Shown one piece after another: positions 35,532-45,182 of a DNA stretch of 64,000 bases (within the stretch, counting starts at the first letter, position 1; each line of letters opens with the position of its first letter). The notes below the pieces were generated by a model that was not told the origin of the DNA, searched no databases, and saw nothing but the letters and a program-made list of their open reading frames with translations. Made by a program: the position numbers and the translations under genes. This DNA comes from an uncultured Bacilli bacterium (lineage in GTDB: Bacteria; Bacillota_I; Bacilli_A; RF39; UBA660), in assembly GCA_947625425.1 (NCBI GenBank), contig CANQOH010000003.1:7261-71260 (forward strand), in the 5' to 3' direction.

Positions 35532-36413
35532 ATGAATAATAACACTAATTGTTTATTGCAATCAGCAAGACAAAAAGTAAATAATTATAATAAGAATAAT
35601 TCATCAAATGGAGCTTGTTGTGGTTTTAGAGATTTATCAGTAGGACCACAAGGTCCAACTGGTCCTCAAGGTCCAACGGGACCAACAGGACCTCAAGGAA
35701 TCCAAGGTGTTCAAGGTATTCAAGGTCTTATAGGACCTACTGGTCCACAAGGTATCCAAGGAATCCAAGGTGTAGCTGGACTTGTTGGTGCCACTGGCCC
35801 ACAAGGTGAAGTAGGACCAACTGGAGCCACTGGGGCAACTGGACCTACAGGTGCCGTCGGACCTCAAGGTATTCAAGGACCTATTGGTTTAACTGGAGCT
35901 ACTGGTCCAACAGGACCAACAGGTGCAACTGGAGCCACTGGACCTACAGGTGCCGTCGGACCTCAAGGTATTCAAGGACTTATTGGCTTAACTGGAGCTA
36001 CAGGCCCAACAGGACCAACAGGACCAACCGGAGCAACAGGTCCAGCAGGTGAAACAGGAGCAGCTGGAGCCGATGCACCAACACCGACAATCACAGTTGG
36101 AACTGTAACAACAGGAGCTGCTGGAAGTCCTGCGGCTGCAACAATATCTGGAACAGCACCAAACTACACACTTGATTTAACTATTCCACAAGGTGAAACA
36201 GGTGCCACAGGTCCAGCAGGTGAAACTGGTCCTCAAGGAGAAACAGGAGCAGCTGGAGCCGATGCACCAACACCGACAATAACAATAGGAACTGTAACAA
36301 CTGGTGCACCTGGAAGTCAAGCAGCTGCAACATTAACGGGAACAGCACCAAACTATACATTAGATTTAACTATTCCACAAGGACCTACTGGTCCAGCTGG
36401 TGCTGCGGCATAA
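35532..36413 (+). CDS. collagen-like (Gly-X-Y) protein, probable spore or cell surface
   Basis: A 293-residue protein: a 36-residue Asn-rich N-terminus with three Cys (NCLLQS and ACCGF), collagen-like GPQGPTGPT repeats from about 37 to 178, then two copies of a 63-residue module ([15 protein letters not shown] ... [14 protein letters not shown]) and a last [10 protein letters not shown]. This is the style of exosporium/collagen-like filament proteins such as BclA relatives. No sortase signal or clear signal peptide, which fits a spore coat protein made in the mother cell. Base composition is far richer in G and C than its neighbours because of Gly and Pro codons. GGGGAGG precedes ATG 35532. 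Confidence 0.85.
   Translation: MNNNTNCLLQSARQKVNNYNKNNSSNGACCGFRDLSVGPQGPTGPQGPTGPTGPQGIQGVQGIQGLIGPTGPQGIQGIQGVAGLVGATGPQGEVGPTGATGATGPTGAVGPQGIQGPIGLTGATGPTGPTGATGATGPTGAVGPQGIQGLIGLTGATGPTGPTGPTGATGPAGETGAAGADAPTPTITVGTVTTGAAGSPAAATISGTAPNYTLDLTIPQGETGATGPAGETGPQGETGAAGADAPTPTITIGTVTTGAPGSQAAATLTGTAPNYTLDLTIPQGPTGPAGAAA
35841..36038 (+). repeat. 99-bp tandem duplication in collagen-like gene
   Basis: The segment beginning at 35841 is repeated with few changes at 35940, a period of 99 bp (33 residues). It is a site where repeat number is likely to vary between strains. Confidence 0.8.
36051..36410 (+). repeat. 189-bp repeat encoding C-terminal modules
   Basis: The sequence starting at 36051 recurs at 36240; the two 63-residue copies begin [14 protein letters not shown] in both cases and differ at few positions. 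Confidence 0.75.
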
Positions 36414-36414
36414 T

Positions 36415-36441
36415 AAAAAGACTTTTTAAAAGTCTTTTTAT
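36415..36441. terminator. bidirectional terminator
   Basis: Perfect 12-bp stem AAAAAGACTTTT / AAAAGTCTTTTT with a single T loop between convergent genes. Confidence 0.85.
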
Positions 36442-38039
36442 GTTGAGAATGTTTGTACAATAAATACTTCATTATTGAATTCTGCTCGACCAATACCCAT
36501 TTTAGCATACATATCAGTTAAGATAGCTTTACGATGTGATTCAGAACCCATTAAACCTTCAAAAGCTAATTTATTGTTTGCATAATTATAAGCGATATTT
36601 TCTGATCTACCAGAAGGAATTGTTAAACCATATTCATCCCATAGAGTAGTCCACTTAGTACCATCAGGTCGAGTATGATTTTTATATGGAATACCAGAAT
36701 AAGCTAATTCAATAGCACGCATTGTTGCAACCATACATAAATGATAATCTAATTCAACACTATTTAAACCAGCACTCTTACGAGCAGCATTAGTATAAGA
36801 TAAGAATTCATTTAAAGCATTACCATATTCTTTATTAATACCATCTTTAGTATTATACATATACATAGCTTCTCCTAATAATTTTTTAGTAGTACCAGTA
36901 AAATTAGAATAAGCATACTTGATACTTGAATTTTGTTTACCACGAGAACTTATTATAGTGTAGTTACAGCTTGAATCTCTAGAATATTTAACATAACTAT
37001 ATGGTGTTGATCTAGTAGTACCATAGAAATCTTCAACAAGAGTATAATTATAATATTCTTTATTATTTTCAACAGTACAAGTACGAGATTCTGGAGAAAT
37101 AACATTTTTAGCACTAAATGAATATATCTTTGGCTTAGTTGTACCACCACTTGGTTTGGTTGTACTACCACCACTAGGTTTAGTAGAACCACCGCTTGGT
37201 TTAGTTGTACTGCCACCACTAGGTTTAGTAGAACCACCACTTGGTTTAGTAGAACCACCACTTGGATTAGTATTTGGTTTTTCACCAGTAGAAGGTTGCT
37301 CAGCAGGAGTAATAGTTAATTTAGTAGTTCCTTCATTACAATTATTAGATATATCACAAACTACTAAAGTAACATCTTGAGTACCTTCTTTAGTTAAATC
37401 ATATTCTTCTTTAAAACTTATTTGATAATCTGTCATTTCACTATTATCTTCATAAGTTTCTATAAAATTATTTAAATCAATAGTTTCATCAGCAGCAATA
37501 GATACTTCTTTTAAAGTAAAAGTAGGACTTGTTGTATCGATAATAGATAGTTTAGTTTCATATTCATAGTCAGAAAAGATAATAACATCAATATTTCTAA
37601 TACCTTTTAAATAATAATCACCATCTTTTTCATAAGTAAATTGTTCTAAATCAAGAGAATTATTATTTTCAAAATATTGAATAGAACTACTACTAGGTAA
37701 GACATAATCTTCTCTAAAATAGTTTTGTAGATCAGGGAGAATAGTTCCAGTTTCAACAACTAATTCTTCTTTAATATAACCATCTACTAATTCAATATAT
37801 CTTATTCCATCTTCTTCTATGTATCTTAGTTTACTTTCATTCTTACTTAATATAGAATTTAAACCAATACTAACAACAAAGACAGATACAATAAAGATTC
37901 CAATAGTTAAGATAAGGGTGATTATACTTATCGTATTATGTAATACATTTATATCTTCATCAAATAAAGATGTTAAAAGATTAGATATTTTAGTATTAAG
38001 AGATTTGATAAATTGTTTTACTTTATCTATAACCTTCAT
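36438..38039 (-). CDS. CAP-domain protein, membrane-anchored
   Basis: A 533-residue protein: a basic cytoplasmic N-terminus, membrane helix at about 38-62, a beta-rich outer region with an Ig-like DUF5011-type domain at about 170-245 (IIDTTSPTFTLKEVSI ... QDVTLVVCDISNNC), a GGSTKPS linker at about 255-300, and a C-terminal CAP/SCP domain at about 405-530 (FLSYTNAARKSAGLNSVEL, HTRPDGTKW, SENIAY, ESHRKAIL, VQTFST). CAP domains in bacteria are common in spore-forming species (YkwD-like, SafA-linked). Divergent from the glycosyltransferase gene. Confidence 0.88.
   Translation of the reverse strand: MKVIDKVKQFIKSLNTKISNLLTSLFDEDINVLHNTISIITLILTIGIFIVSVFVVSIGLNSILSKNESKLRYIEEDGIRYIELVDGYIKEELVVETGTILPDLQNYFREDYVLPSSSSIQYFENNNSLDLEQFTYEKDGDYYLKGIRNIDVIIFSDYEYETKLSIIDTTSPTFTLKEVSIAADETIDLNNFIETYEDNSEMTDYQISFKEEYDLTKEGTQDVTLVVCDISNNCNEGTTKLTITPAEQPSTGEKPNTNPSGGSTKPSGGSTKPSGGSTTKPSGGSTKPSGGSTTKPSGGTTKPKIYSFSAKNVISPESRTCTVENNKEYYNYTLVEDFYGTTRSTPYSYVKYSRDSSCNYTIISSRGKQNSSIKYAYSNFTGTTKKLLGEAMYMYNTKDGINKEYGNALNEFLSYTNAARKSAGLNSVELDYHLCMVATMRAIELAYSGIPYKNHTRPDGTKWTTLWDEYGLTIPSGRSENIAYNYANNKLAFEGLMGSESHRKAILTDMYAKMGIGRAEFNNEVFIVQTFST
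37141..37273 (-). repeat. tandem repeat encoding the GGS(T)TKPS linker
   Basis: Several near-identical units of about 21-24 bases code for GGSTKPS or GGSTTKPS. Open frames on the other strand here are by-products of the repeat. Confidence 0.85.
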
Positions 38040-38124
38040 ATTTACACCCTCTACTATATTTAATTATAACATAATTTAAGTTAATAATAGTAAAAAAGAA
38101 ACATAAGATTTACTAGGTGAGTAA

Positions 38125-39231
38125 ATGAATAAATATAAGATTTCGGTATATGCTATTGCGAAGAATGAAGAGAAGAATGTTAATGAATGGTATGAGTCGA
38201 TGAAGGAAGCAGATGAAATAGTTGTTTTAGATACTGGTTCAGATGATAAGACTGTAGCATATTTAAAGAAGTTACCGAAGGTAAAGGTTTATGAAAAAGT
38301 TATTAAGCCTTGGCGTTTTGATGAAGCAAGAAATTTATCTTTGACTTATGTTTCTTTAGATACAGATATTTGTGTATGTACGGATTTAGATGAAAGATTT
38401 AATAAAGGGTGGGCGGATAAAGTAAGAAATAGTTGGCATGAGGGAGTAACAAGAGGAAGATATTTATATAATTGGAGTTTTGATAAATATGGGAATCCAG
38501 GAACAGTATTTTATTTAAATAAGATTCATTCAAGGTTAGATTATACTTGGAAACATCCAGTACATGAAGTTTTGTCTTGTTTAACTAAGGAAAAGGAAAT
38601 TGTGATACCAGATATTGTTTTAAATCATTATCAAGATTTTAGTAAAGCTAGAAGTTCTTATTTACCATTATTAGAACTTTCCGTTAAAGAAGATCCTTTA
38701 GATGACCGAAATATGCATTATTTAGGTCGGGAATATATGTATTATAAAGAGTATGATAAAGCTATTGATACTTTACATAAACATTTAAAATTACCTAAAG
38801 CAACTTGGAAAGATGAAAGATGTGCTTCTATGAGATATATGGGTTTTTGTTATTTTAATAAAGGTTATGTTGAAGAAGCGATTATGTGGTATAAGAGAGC
38901 AATCTTAGAAGCACCTTATTTAAGAGAACCTTATTTTGATTTAGGTTATTTATATTATTCAATTAAAGATTATCCTAAAGCCGAATATTATTTAAAAAAA
39001 GCTTTAAAGATAAAGAAGATAAGTTATACATATATTAATGAAGAGAAGGCTTGGAATGAAACAATATATGATATATTAGCTTTTTCTTGCTTTCAAAATA
39101 AGAAGTATAAAATGGCTTTTAAATATATTAAAGAAGCCTTAAATATTAATAATTTAGATGAAAGATTAAAGAATAATTATGAAGTTATTAAGTCTTATTA
39201 TGAAAAGATGAAAATAGAAGAGCTTAGTTAA
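38125..39231 (+). CDS. family 2 glycosyltransferase with TPR-like repeats
   Basis: A 368-residue protein. The GT-A domain (residues about 1-190) has AIAKNEEKNVNEWYESM, IVVLDTGSDDKT and CTDLDERF (a DxD-like motif); the C-terminal half (about 200-360) has TPR-like units such as RYMGFCYFNKGYVEEAIMWYKRAI and DLGYLYYSIKDYPKAEYYLKKAL. Such GT2-TPR proteins transfer sugars to proteins or envelope glycans; the acceptor is unknown. AGGTGA stands 4-5 bases before ATG 38125. Convergent with the 1390-aa gene. Confidence 0.85.
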   Translation: MNKYKISVYAIAKNEEKNVNEWYESMKEADEIVVLDTGSDDKTVAYLKKLPKVKVYEKVIKPWRFDEARNLSLTYVSLDTDICVCTDLDERFNKGWADKVRNSWHEGVTRGRYLYNWSFDKYGNPGTVFYLNKIHSRLDYTWKHPVHEVLSCLTKEKEIVIPDIVLNHYQDFSKARSSYLPLLELSVKEDPLDDRNMHYLGREYMYYKEYDKAIDTLHKHLKLPKATWKDERCASMRYMGFCYFNKGYVEEAIMWYKRAILEAPYLREPYFDLGYLYYSIKDYPKAEYYLKKALKIKKISYTYINEEKAWNETIYDILAFSCFQNKKYKMAFKYIKEALNINNLDERLKNNYEVIKSYYEKMKIEELS

Positions 39232-39243
39232 GCTCTTCTATTT
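39212..39243. terminator. 15-bp perfect stem between convergent genes
   Basis: AAATAGAAGAGCTTA / TAAGCTCTTCTATTT with a two-base loop. The stem codes for the C-termini of both proteins, which overlap by 8 bases, and supplies a T run on each strand. Confidence 0.85.
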
Positions 39244-42200
39244 CATTTATAATGAGTCCTACTTCTTTAGAAGCTCTTTCATCATAAGGTAAGACATATT
39301 TAATATAGTTATTCTTTTCCGTGATAAATAAGATAAAATCATCACCTAGATAAATAGTTTTCATCATACCTAGAGAAATATCTTCCATAGGTTCTTCTGG
39401 ATATTCTAAATGATATAGATACATAATAGCACTTATTTTATCTAAGTATTCTTCACCAATATTATTACTTAATTTAATAACTGTATTTCTCTTTCTTAAG
39501 TATTTAGCATCAGCATCATAATACTTAAAGTTATTTTTATCGACGACACCATTACTAGCTAGTAAAGTACTTATATTATCTTCATAGTTAGTATATATAT
39601 CTTCAGGATTTAATAATGATTTATTAGAACCAAATTCTTCATAATCCAGATAAACTTTATTAATTGGATTATTGATGATTGGACATAATGTTGTATCAAC
39701 ATTTAGACCGTTACGGCTTTGATAGATATTATTGTTAACAATTGTAACATATTCAATTGGTTCATTATCATCTTTAGTAATACTTATTAAACGTATAGCA
39801 AAGTTTCTTAATAATTCATTATATTCAGTATCTTTAAGACCTTCTAAAGCATTTAGATATAAAGTATTACCATTTCTAACACCAAGGATTTTAGCAACTA
39901 ATTTATTATTATAATAGATACCTAATTGCATACCATTTTTATTTAAAATCGTATAATGTAAGAAGTCATTACCAATAGCACCAACTTTATATAAAGAACC
40001 ACTTATACATTTAAAGATATCTTGATTATAAGTATCTAAGACTTTTATTTCATAATCATTATCAATGTAATCTAAATATGGAATAGTACTATTAACTCTT
40101 TTAAAGGAATCTTTAAATAAATTCATTAAGATTTCAATACGTTTATTAAGATCTAATACTTCATAATAACCATCATCATATGTAGATTTAATAACATTCT
40201 TATCGAGTATTTTAGCTAGTGGATTATTAGCAAAATTAATTAAAGTTAGAATATTTTCAATATTAATTAAACTCATAGAATTAATATCTAAATCTAAATT
40301 AGTAGTATATTCTTTAATCTTATCCCATTTAGAGATAATAAGTCCTAAATTATCAACAATACCATCATAGTAACCATCAGCTACCATAATAAGATTTTTA
40401 TTATTAATTAAGAATTTCTTTAAATCACTAGATATTTTTTGATAATTAATAATATCATAACCATTAAAGATATTTTCAAAGTCTTTAATAGAAAGAACTC
40501 TTTTTCTTAGTTCATAATATTTATTAGTGATTGGGAAGGTGAATTCTTCTTTTTCTAAAGCTTTTAAGTAATCATGATTAAAAGCTTCTTTTACTTTATC
40601 AGTACTTATTATACGATTAGCATAATTATATGTTTTAGCAATAATATCATCTAATATTTCAATATAGTTATTATATTCAATTATTTCATCAATATTATAG
40701 ATATCAATGTTATCTTTATAAATAAATTTATATGTATTTTTATCGATGTATATTTCACCATTTAAGTTAGTTACTATATCTTGATACTTAGTAATAATCT
40801 TTTTTAAAGATGGTTGAATCTTAAAAGATAATTCGTCTTTATAACAAATACTATTCATTATTTCTAAGACATTATAATCACTATATGTACTTCTTAATGA
40901 TTCTATTTTAGCATTTAGTTCAGTTGTGGTATTAACATCTTTTAGATATTTAATATAAATATCAGCATCTTTAGGTTTTTTAATACCTAGTTTATTTAGA
41001 CAATTTTCTTTATCAAAACGATCATTAATAATAGGGGTTAAAACATGTTCTAAGATACTATCAAAATCAACATCTTTACTAGCAAGAATCTTTAAGTATT
41101 TATCTTTAATTTTATTAATAGGGTAGTTATCTTTAAAATAATTAATATATGATTCTTTATGAGGATCAGTTAAAGCTCTAACAAATAATTTAAATTTTAA
41201 TTTATCAATAAATTGATTACCAAATTCTTTTCTTTTACTATAGATAACTTTTTCTTTAGGTTTAAAGTTTTTCATAATTAATTTATCGAAATTACGATTA
41301 TATTCATTATATTTATTATCAATATATAAAGAAGTAAATGAATTAGTATAATCATATAATTGTTTTTTAGCATTATATTTATCATAGCTTGAATATCTTA
41401 GATAATCATAAAATCTATCAATAATAGAATTATAAGTATCAAAGTTATTATCTAACATGATATATAAAACATTATCTAAGTAAGTATTCTTTCTAATAGC
41501 TTTAGCAAAATCATTGATATTATCCGTAGGTTCAATATCTTTTAAACTATTAATAATTTTTTTAGACATGTTTTGGAAGATAGATGAATTATTTTCTTTA
41601 AAGATTAAGATACGTTCATTAATAATATCTTTTTGTAAGTTTTTAACTTCATCTAAAGTTATATCCATATTACCATTATTAACTATTTTTAAAGTAGCTT
41701 CTAGGCCAAGAGTTAGATAACTTATTAAGATACTTTTATAACTTAAAACAGTTGGTTTAAAGTCTTGTTTAGATAGTAATGATTTCATTCTAACTGTTTC
41801 ATATAAATAGTTAACTTCATCAAAATCTATTTTATTTATTTGCTTATCGGATAAACTGAATAATTTCTTGATAAGAAGATTATTTTTAAAGATAGTTAAA
41901 TCTAGTTTGTTTTCAAAATAACGATCAATATAAGTAATAGTATCAGTTGTATTAAATTCATTAAATAATTCAGTAATATCTAAGACTTTATTAATATCTA
42001 ACATCTTATTGATACATAGATTAATTATTTCATAGTTACTTAAGTTTTCTAAAATATAAGGTAGAGTGATGTAATATAAAACATCTTCACTATTTAATAA
42101 ATTAAGCATTTCATATATCATATTATGTTCTGATTTATAAATAAGAATTGGACTATCTAAGTAGCCTTTAACAAAGATACTATCTTTATCTGTTACTTTG

Positions 42201-43396
42201 ATATGTAAATTAGTTATTTTATCAAAGATAATTTTTCTTTGTAACATATTAAATGCTGCTTTAAAACTAAGTTTATTAATTAATAGTTCAATAGCATAAG
42301 AACTAGTATCATTTATAAAGTTATCATCTCTTAAGTTATTTACGATATCTTCTTCAGAAAATTTATTATTAATAGCTTCAATTAAAATAGTATCGATAAA
42401 ACGATTAAATAGGGAATAGTTAGTAAAGATTTTACTTTCTAATTCTTTATCTAAGTCTTCAAAAGGATAAACACTAATACTATCTTTAGGACATCTTTTT
42501 AAGTTATCTTCACTAAAGTATTGATTAGCTTCATCATTATTATATTTATATAATTTTTGAATAATAGAACTAAATGATTCACTATCTAGATCTTTATCTT
42601 TACTTATTTTAGTTATTTCTATAATACTAAATAATTCTAAGTATTTAGGATTAAATTTACCAATAAAGTTAGGATTAGTTAGTAAGAAGTCATATATAGC
42701 TTCATTATCAGCGTTATTAAAGATAAGACTATTGGGTTTGATAGAACTATATATTTCTTTATTACTCATATATAAGTTATAGAAATCTTCAAAACTTTTA
42801 CATTTCTTTAATAATATTTTAGTAAATGATTCTTTAGTAAGAATACGACATATTTCATCATCATTAAGATTTAATAAAGATAGAATAGAGTATGAATAGT
42901 TTAAATTAATACTATTATTAGGTATTTTACTTAAGATATCATCATTATTAATAATAATAGATATTATTTCACTATCTTGGAGATTAGTATTATTTAAATC
43001 TTCATTAATAAAAGATAAATCTGTTTGATTATATTTCTTTTTTTCTTTTAGATAAGTTATTTTTTCATCATTACTTAAGGTATTCCATAAAGAAATATAG
43101 ATTTGATGATCTTTAATTATATCTTCATAATCACTTTGGTTATATATTATTTCTTTTATTTGATTTTTATTTAAATTACTTAAGAATTCATTTAAGTATT
43201 TATCATACATAAAATAGTTTTCATTAGTTTTAGTCGACATTAAAATACGAAGATCTTCAAGTAGATTTTCACTATTTTGTAAATATTTAGTAATAGCTTT
43301 AAGATTAGTTTCATCCTTTTTAGTTAATTCAGAACTTTTATATAATAAAGAATGAATAATATCTTCTAATATTACTTTTAATTCATTTATCTTCAT
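39224..43396 (-). CDS. unknown 1390-aa helical protein
   Basis: Not recognised. It is the largest gene in the window; soluble, very rich in Asn, Ile, Leu, Lys and Asp, with no signal peptide. Most of the length is helical and repeat-like, with short units such as LNDDEICRILTKESFTKILL and LYMSNKEIY. The last 330 residues look globular and include GMQLGIYYNNKLVAKILGVR followed by NALEGLKDTEYNELLRNFAI, which is strand-helix in the manner of an acetyltransferase-like fold, but I have no firm basis for that. GGAGGGG stands 7 bases before ATG 43396. Its 3' end overlaps the glycosyltransferase gene by 8 bases. Confidence 0.7.
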   Translation of the reverse strand: MKINELKVILEDIIHSLLYKSSELTKKDETNLKAITKYLQNSENLLEDLRILMSTKTNENYFMYDKYLNEFLSNLNKNQIKEIIYNQSDYEDIIKDHQIYISLWNTLSNDEKITYLKEKKKYNQTDLSFINEDLNNTNLQDSEIISIIINNDDILSKIPNNSINLNYSYSILSLLNLNDDEICRILTKESFTKILLKKCKSFEDFYNLYMSNKEIYSSIKPNSLIFNNADNEAIYDFLLTNPNFIGKFNPKYLELFSIIEITKISKDKDLDSESFSSIIQKLYKYNNDEANQYFSEDNLKRCPKDSISVYPFEDLDKELESKIFTNYSLFNRFIDTILIEAINNKFSEEDIVNNLRDDNFINDTSSYAIELLINKLSFKAAFNMLQRKIIFDKITNLHIKVTDKDSIFVKGYLDSPILIYKSEHNMIYEMLNLLNSEDVLYYITLPYILENLSNYEIINLCINKMLDINKVLDITELFNEFNTTDTITYIDRYFENKLDLTIFKNNLLIKKLFSLSDKQINKIDFDEVNYLYETVRMKSLLSKQDFKPTVLSYKSILISYLTLGLEATLKIVNNGNMDITLDEVKNLQKDIINERILIFKENNSSIFQNMSKKIINSLKDIEPTDNINDFAKAIRKNTYLDNVLYIMLDNNFDTYNSIIDRFYDYLRYSSYDKYNAKKQLYDYTNSFTSLYIDNKYNEYNRNFDKLIMKNFKPKEKVIYSKRKEFGNQFIDKLKFKLFVRALTDPHKESYINYFKDNYPINKIKDKYLKILASKDVDFDSILEHVLTPIINDRFDKENCLNKLGIKKPKDADIYIKYLKDVNTTTELNAKIESLRSTYSDYNVLEIMNSICYKDELSFKIQPSLKKIITKYQDIVTNLNGEIYIDKNTYKFIYKDNIDIYNIDEIIEYNNYIEILDDIIAKTYNYANRIISTDKVKEAFNHDYLKALEKEEFTFPITNKYYELRKRVLSIKDFENIFNGYDIINYQKISSDLKKFLINNKNLIMVADGYYDGIVDNLGLIISKWDKIKEYTTNLDLDINSMSLINIENILTLINFANNPLAKILDKNVIKSTYDDGYYEVLDLNKRIEILMNLFKDSFKRVNSTIPYLDYIDNDYEIKVLDTYNQDIFKCISGSLYKVGAIGNDFLHYTILNKNGMQLGIYYNNKLVAKILGVRNGNTLYLNALEGLKDTEYNELLRNFAIRLISITKDDNEPIEYVTIVNNNIYQSRNGLNVDTTLCPIINNPINKVYLDYEEFGSNKSLLNPEDIYTNYEDNISTLLASNGVVDKNNFKYYDADAKYLRKRNTVIKLSNNIGEEYLDKISAIMYLYHLEYPEEPMEDISLGMMKTIYLGDDFILFITEKNNYIKYVLPYDERASKEVGLIINEIEELN

Positions 43397-43437
43397 ATGA
43401 ACCCCTCCATATTATATTTAATTATATCATATAAAAT

Positions 43438-43469
43438 AAAAAGACTTAAGATAAATTAAGTCTTTTTTT
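43438..43469. terminator. terminator of the sortase gene
   Basis: Perfect 12-bp stem AAAAAGACTTAA / TTAAGTCTTTTT with a GATAAA loop; A and T runs on the two sides suit both strands. Confidence 0.8.
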
Positions 43470-45045
43470 AACTTTGTAGTGGTTCTTGTTGCATAGTTGT
43501 TTCTTCAACTAAGACAGCATGAACTACTAAACGATAATTGTTATCTAAACAAGTTGATAGAGTAAGGATTTTGTCTTGAGCAGTTAGTTCGACATCAAAT
43601 TTAATTTGACTTCTTTTCTTTAACTTATTAAAGAATTTTAATCTATCAGCATCATTTAAGAAAGTATTATATAAATAATCATTAGTTACTTTAATACCAT
43701 ATACGGAGAAGATACGCCATTTGTAACCTCTTTGCATAGTATTATATGTTATGTAGTTATTTTCTTCTTTTTCAAAGAAAGATTTTTTACGAAGTTTTTG
43801 TAAAGTACCAAACATAACACCACTAGAGAAACGATTATGACCAAAGACGATGGTATTATCATTTAGGTCAACTGGATTATTACGATAGTCCATAAATAAC
43901 CAACCAGCGAAATCATCTTCACCATAGAAGTTATGATTTAAATAATAACCATTATCTTTAGCTTGAACAACAGGGTAGTCAATCTTAGTACCAGGAACTA
44001 TAATCCAACCAACCATTTCTTTGTTAATTGCTAGTAAAGTATCATATGAACCAGGAACAAAGTATGATTTATTAACAGTTTCAATATCTTTATTAGTCTC
44101 TTCACTAATAGTTTCGTTAATATCTTCTTTAATCTTATTTACTTTTAATTCAGAATTATAGTTATTATAGAAGATATAACCTAAAACAGAAGCTATGATT
44201 AAGAAGATAATTGAAGCACATATTTTTAAAGTAGTAAAGATTATTTGTTGAACATAGTTTTTCTCTAAATAATCATTAGAATAGATTAATGATATTTTAA
44301 TCTTATATTTACGTTTTAATTCTTTATTAATGTTTCTTAATCTAATAATGTCATTTTCATCATCAATATCATCATGTAGTTGAATAGAAAGATTTTTTCT
44401 TTTAACTCTTTTTAAAACATTTATTACATTAAGAAGATTTTCTTCAGAGTATTTATCAAAATGAATAACTTTTAAATATTTATTAATACTAAAGAAAGTT
44501 TCAATATCTTTTAGGTCTTCTACTAGTAGGACATCAGGTATTTTAATATTAGTTTTATAATAAATCTTAGAAAATGAATTTAAATTGTTTTCAGACATGA
44601 AGTTACTAGTGAATAAGACTTCATTACGAGATTCAGCTTTAATATTGTTTTTATCTAGTAGTTCAATTAAGAATTCTGGAATACTATAGCAATTAACCAT
44701 TTTAATATTTTTGGTCTTAGATATTTTTTCACATAGTTCATAAGATAGAACTTCATCTTCAATGATTGTTAAGCTATTAATCGTACTCATTTTAGCAATA
44801 ATGTCAAAAACAAGTAAAGTGATTTCGGCGCAACTGATTTTTATTTCTGTTATTTCACGCATTTTAGCTAAATCACATAAGAATAAACCAACTAGTTTAG
44901 TATTTTCTTTAATATATTCATCACTAAAGACTAATTCGTTATTAGATATAACATTAGTATTTAGTAAGTTAACGGGAACGGGTTTATTAGTACGATATTT
45001 AAAAATAAGGGAATTATCTTGAATTTGAATTGTTATTTTCTTCAT
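43468..45045 (-). CDS. srtB: class B sortase with extra N-terminal cytoplasmic domain
   Basis: A 525-residue transpeptidase. The sortase domain (residues about 330-515) has His403 (IVFGHN), Cys499 (LSTC, the TLxTC site) and Arg505 (NNYRLVVHAVL), and the class B features INKEMVGWIIVPGTKIDYPVVQ and FYGEDDFAGWLFMDYRN. A membrane helix lies at about 268-293. Ahead of it are 265 residues that ordinary sortases lack: alternating strands and helices (ITEIKISCAEITLLVFDIIA), leucine-rich-repeat-like and, by topology, cytoplasmic. GGAG stands 9 bases before ATG 45045, so the upstream starts at 45060 and 45051 are not used. It should attach NPxT-type proteins to peptidoglycan. Confidence 0.9.
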   Translation of the reverse strand: MKKITIQIQDNSLIFKYRTNKPVPVNLLNTNVISNNELVFSDEYIKENTKLVGLFLCDLAKMREITEIKISCAEITLLVFDIIAKMSTINSLTIIEDEVLSYELCEKISKTKNIKMVNCYSIPEFLIELLDKNNIKAESRNEVLFTSNFMSENNLNSFSKIYYKTNIKIPDVLLVEDLKDIETFFSINKYLKVIHFDKYSEENLLNVINVLKRVKRKNLSIQLHDDIDDENDIIRLRNINKELKRKYKIKISLIYSNDYLEKNYVQQIIFTTLKICASIIFLIIASVLGYIFYNNYNSELKVNKIKEDINETISEETNKDIETVNKSYFVPGSYDTLLAINKEMVGWIIVPGTKIDYPVVQAKDNGYYLNHNFYGEDDFAGWLFMDYRNNPVDLNDNTIVFGHNRFSSGVMFGTLQKLRKKSFFEKEENNYITYNTMQRGYKWRIFSVYGIKVTNDYLYNTFLNDADRLKFFNKLKKRSQIKFDVELTAQDKILTLSTCLDNNYRLVVHAVLVEETTMQQEPLQS

Positions 45046-45134
45046 CGTACTCATCTCCATCTTACTATTTACTATATAATAATATCATAAAATGTAAATT
45101 TTTCAAAAAAAAAATCGCACAATATATATTTTCA

Positions 45135-45143
45135 TGTTATAAT
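45135..45143 (+). promoter_or_regulatory. extended -10 with upstream A10 tract
   Basis: TGTTATAAT at 45135-45143 with no good -35 box; a run of ten A (45105-45114) lies where an UP element would be. Drives the surface gene at 45183. Confidence 0.6.
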
Positions 45144-45182
45144 TAAATCAGAATAAGGAAGAATAAGTATAGGAGAGGTATT

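Noticed and set aside
35637..35876. Open frame on the minus strand opposite the collagen-like repeats
   Set aside because: It is a by-product of the periodic Gly-X-Y codons; composition is repetitive and there is no ribosome site.
37141..37273. CRISPR-like repeat
   Set aside because: The units are adjacent codons of a protein linker with no spacers.
36953..37380. Open frames overlapping the GGSTKPS linker (plus and minus, other frames)
   Set aside because: They arise from the tandem repeat; the true gene is the CAP-domain protein in the main frame.
39732..41720. Short plus-strand frames inside the 1390-aa gene
   Set aside because: AT-rich shadow frames without start signals.
44762..45022. 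Plus-strand frame inside the sortase N-terminal region
   Set aside because: Shadow of the minus-strand gene, no ribosome site.
45105..45114. A10 tract before gene 45183 as a third phase-variable promoter
   Set aside because: Runs of A are common in this AT-rich DNA and the tract lies outside the -35/-10 spacer; an UP element is more likely.
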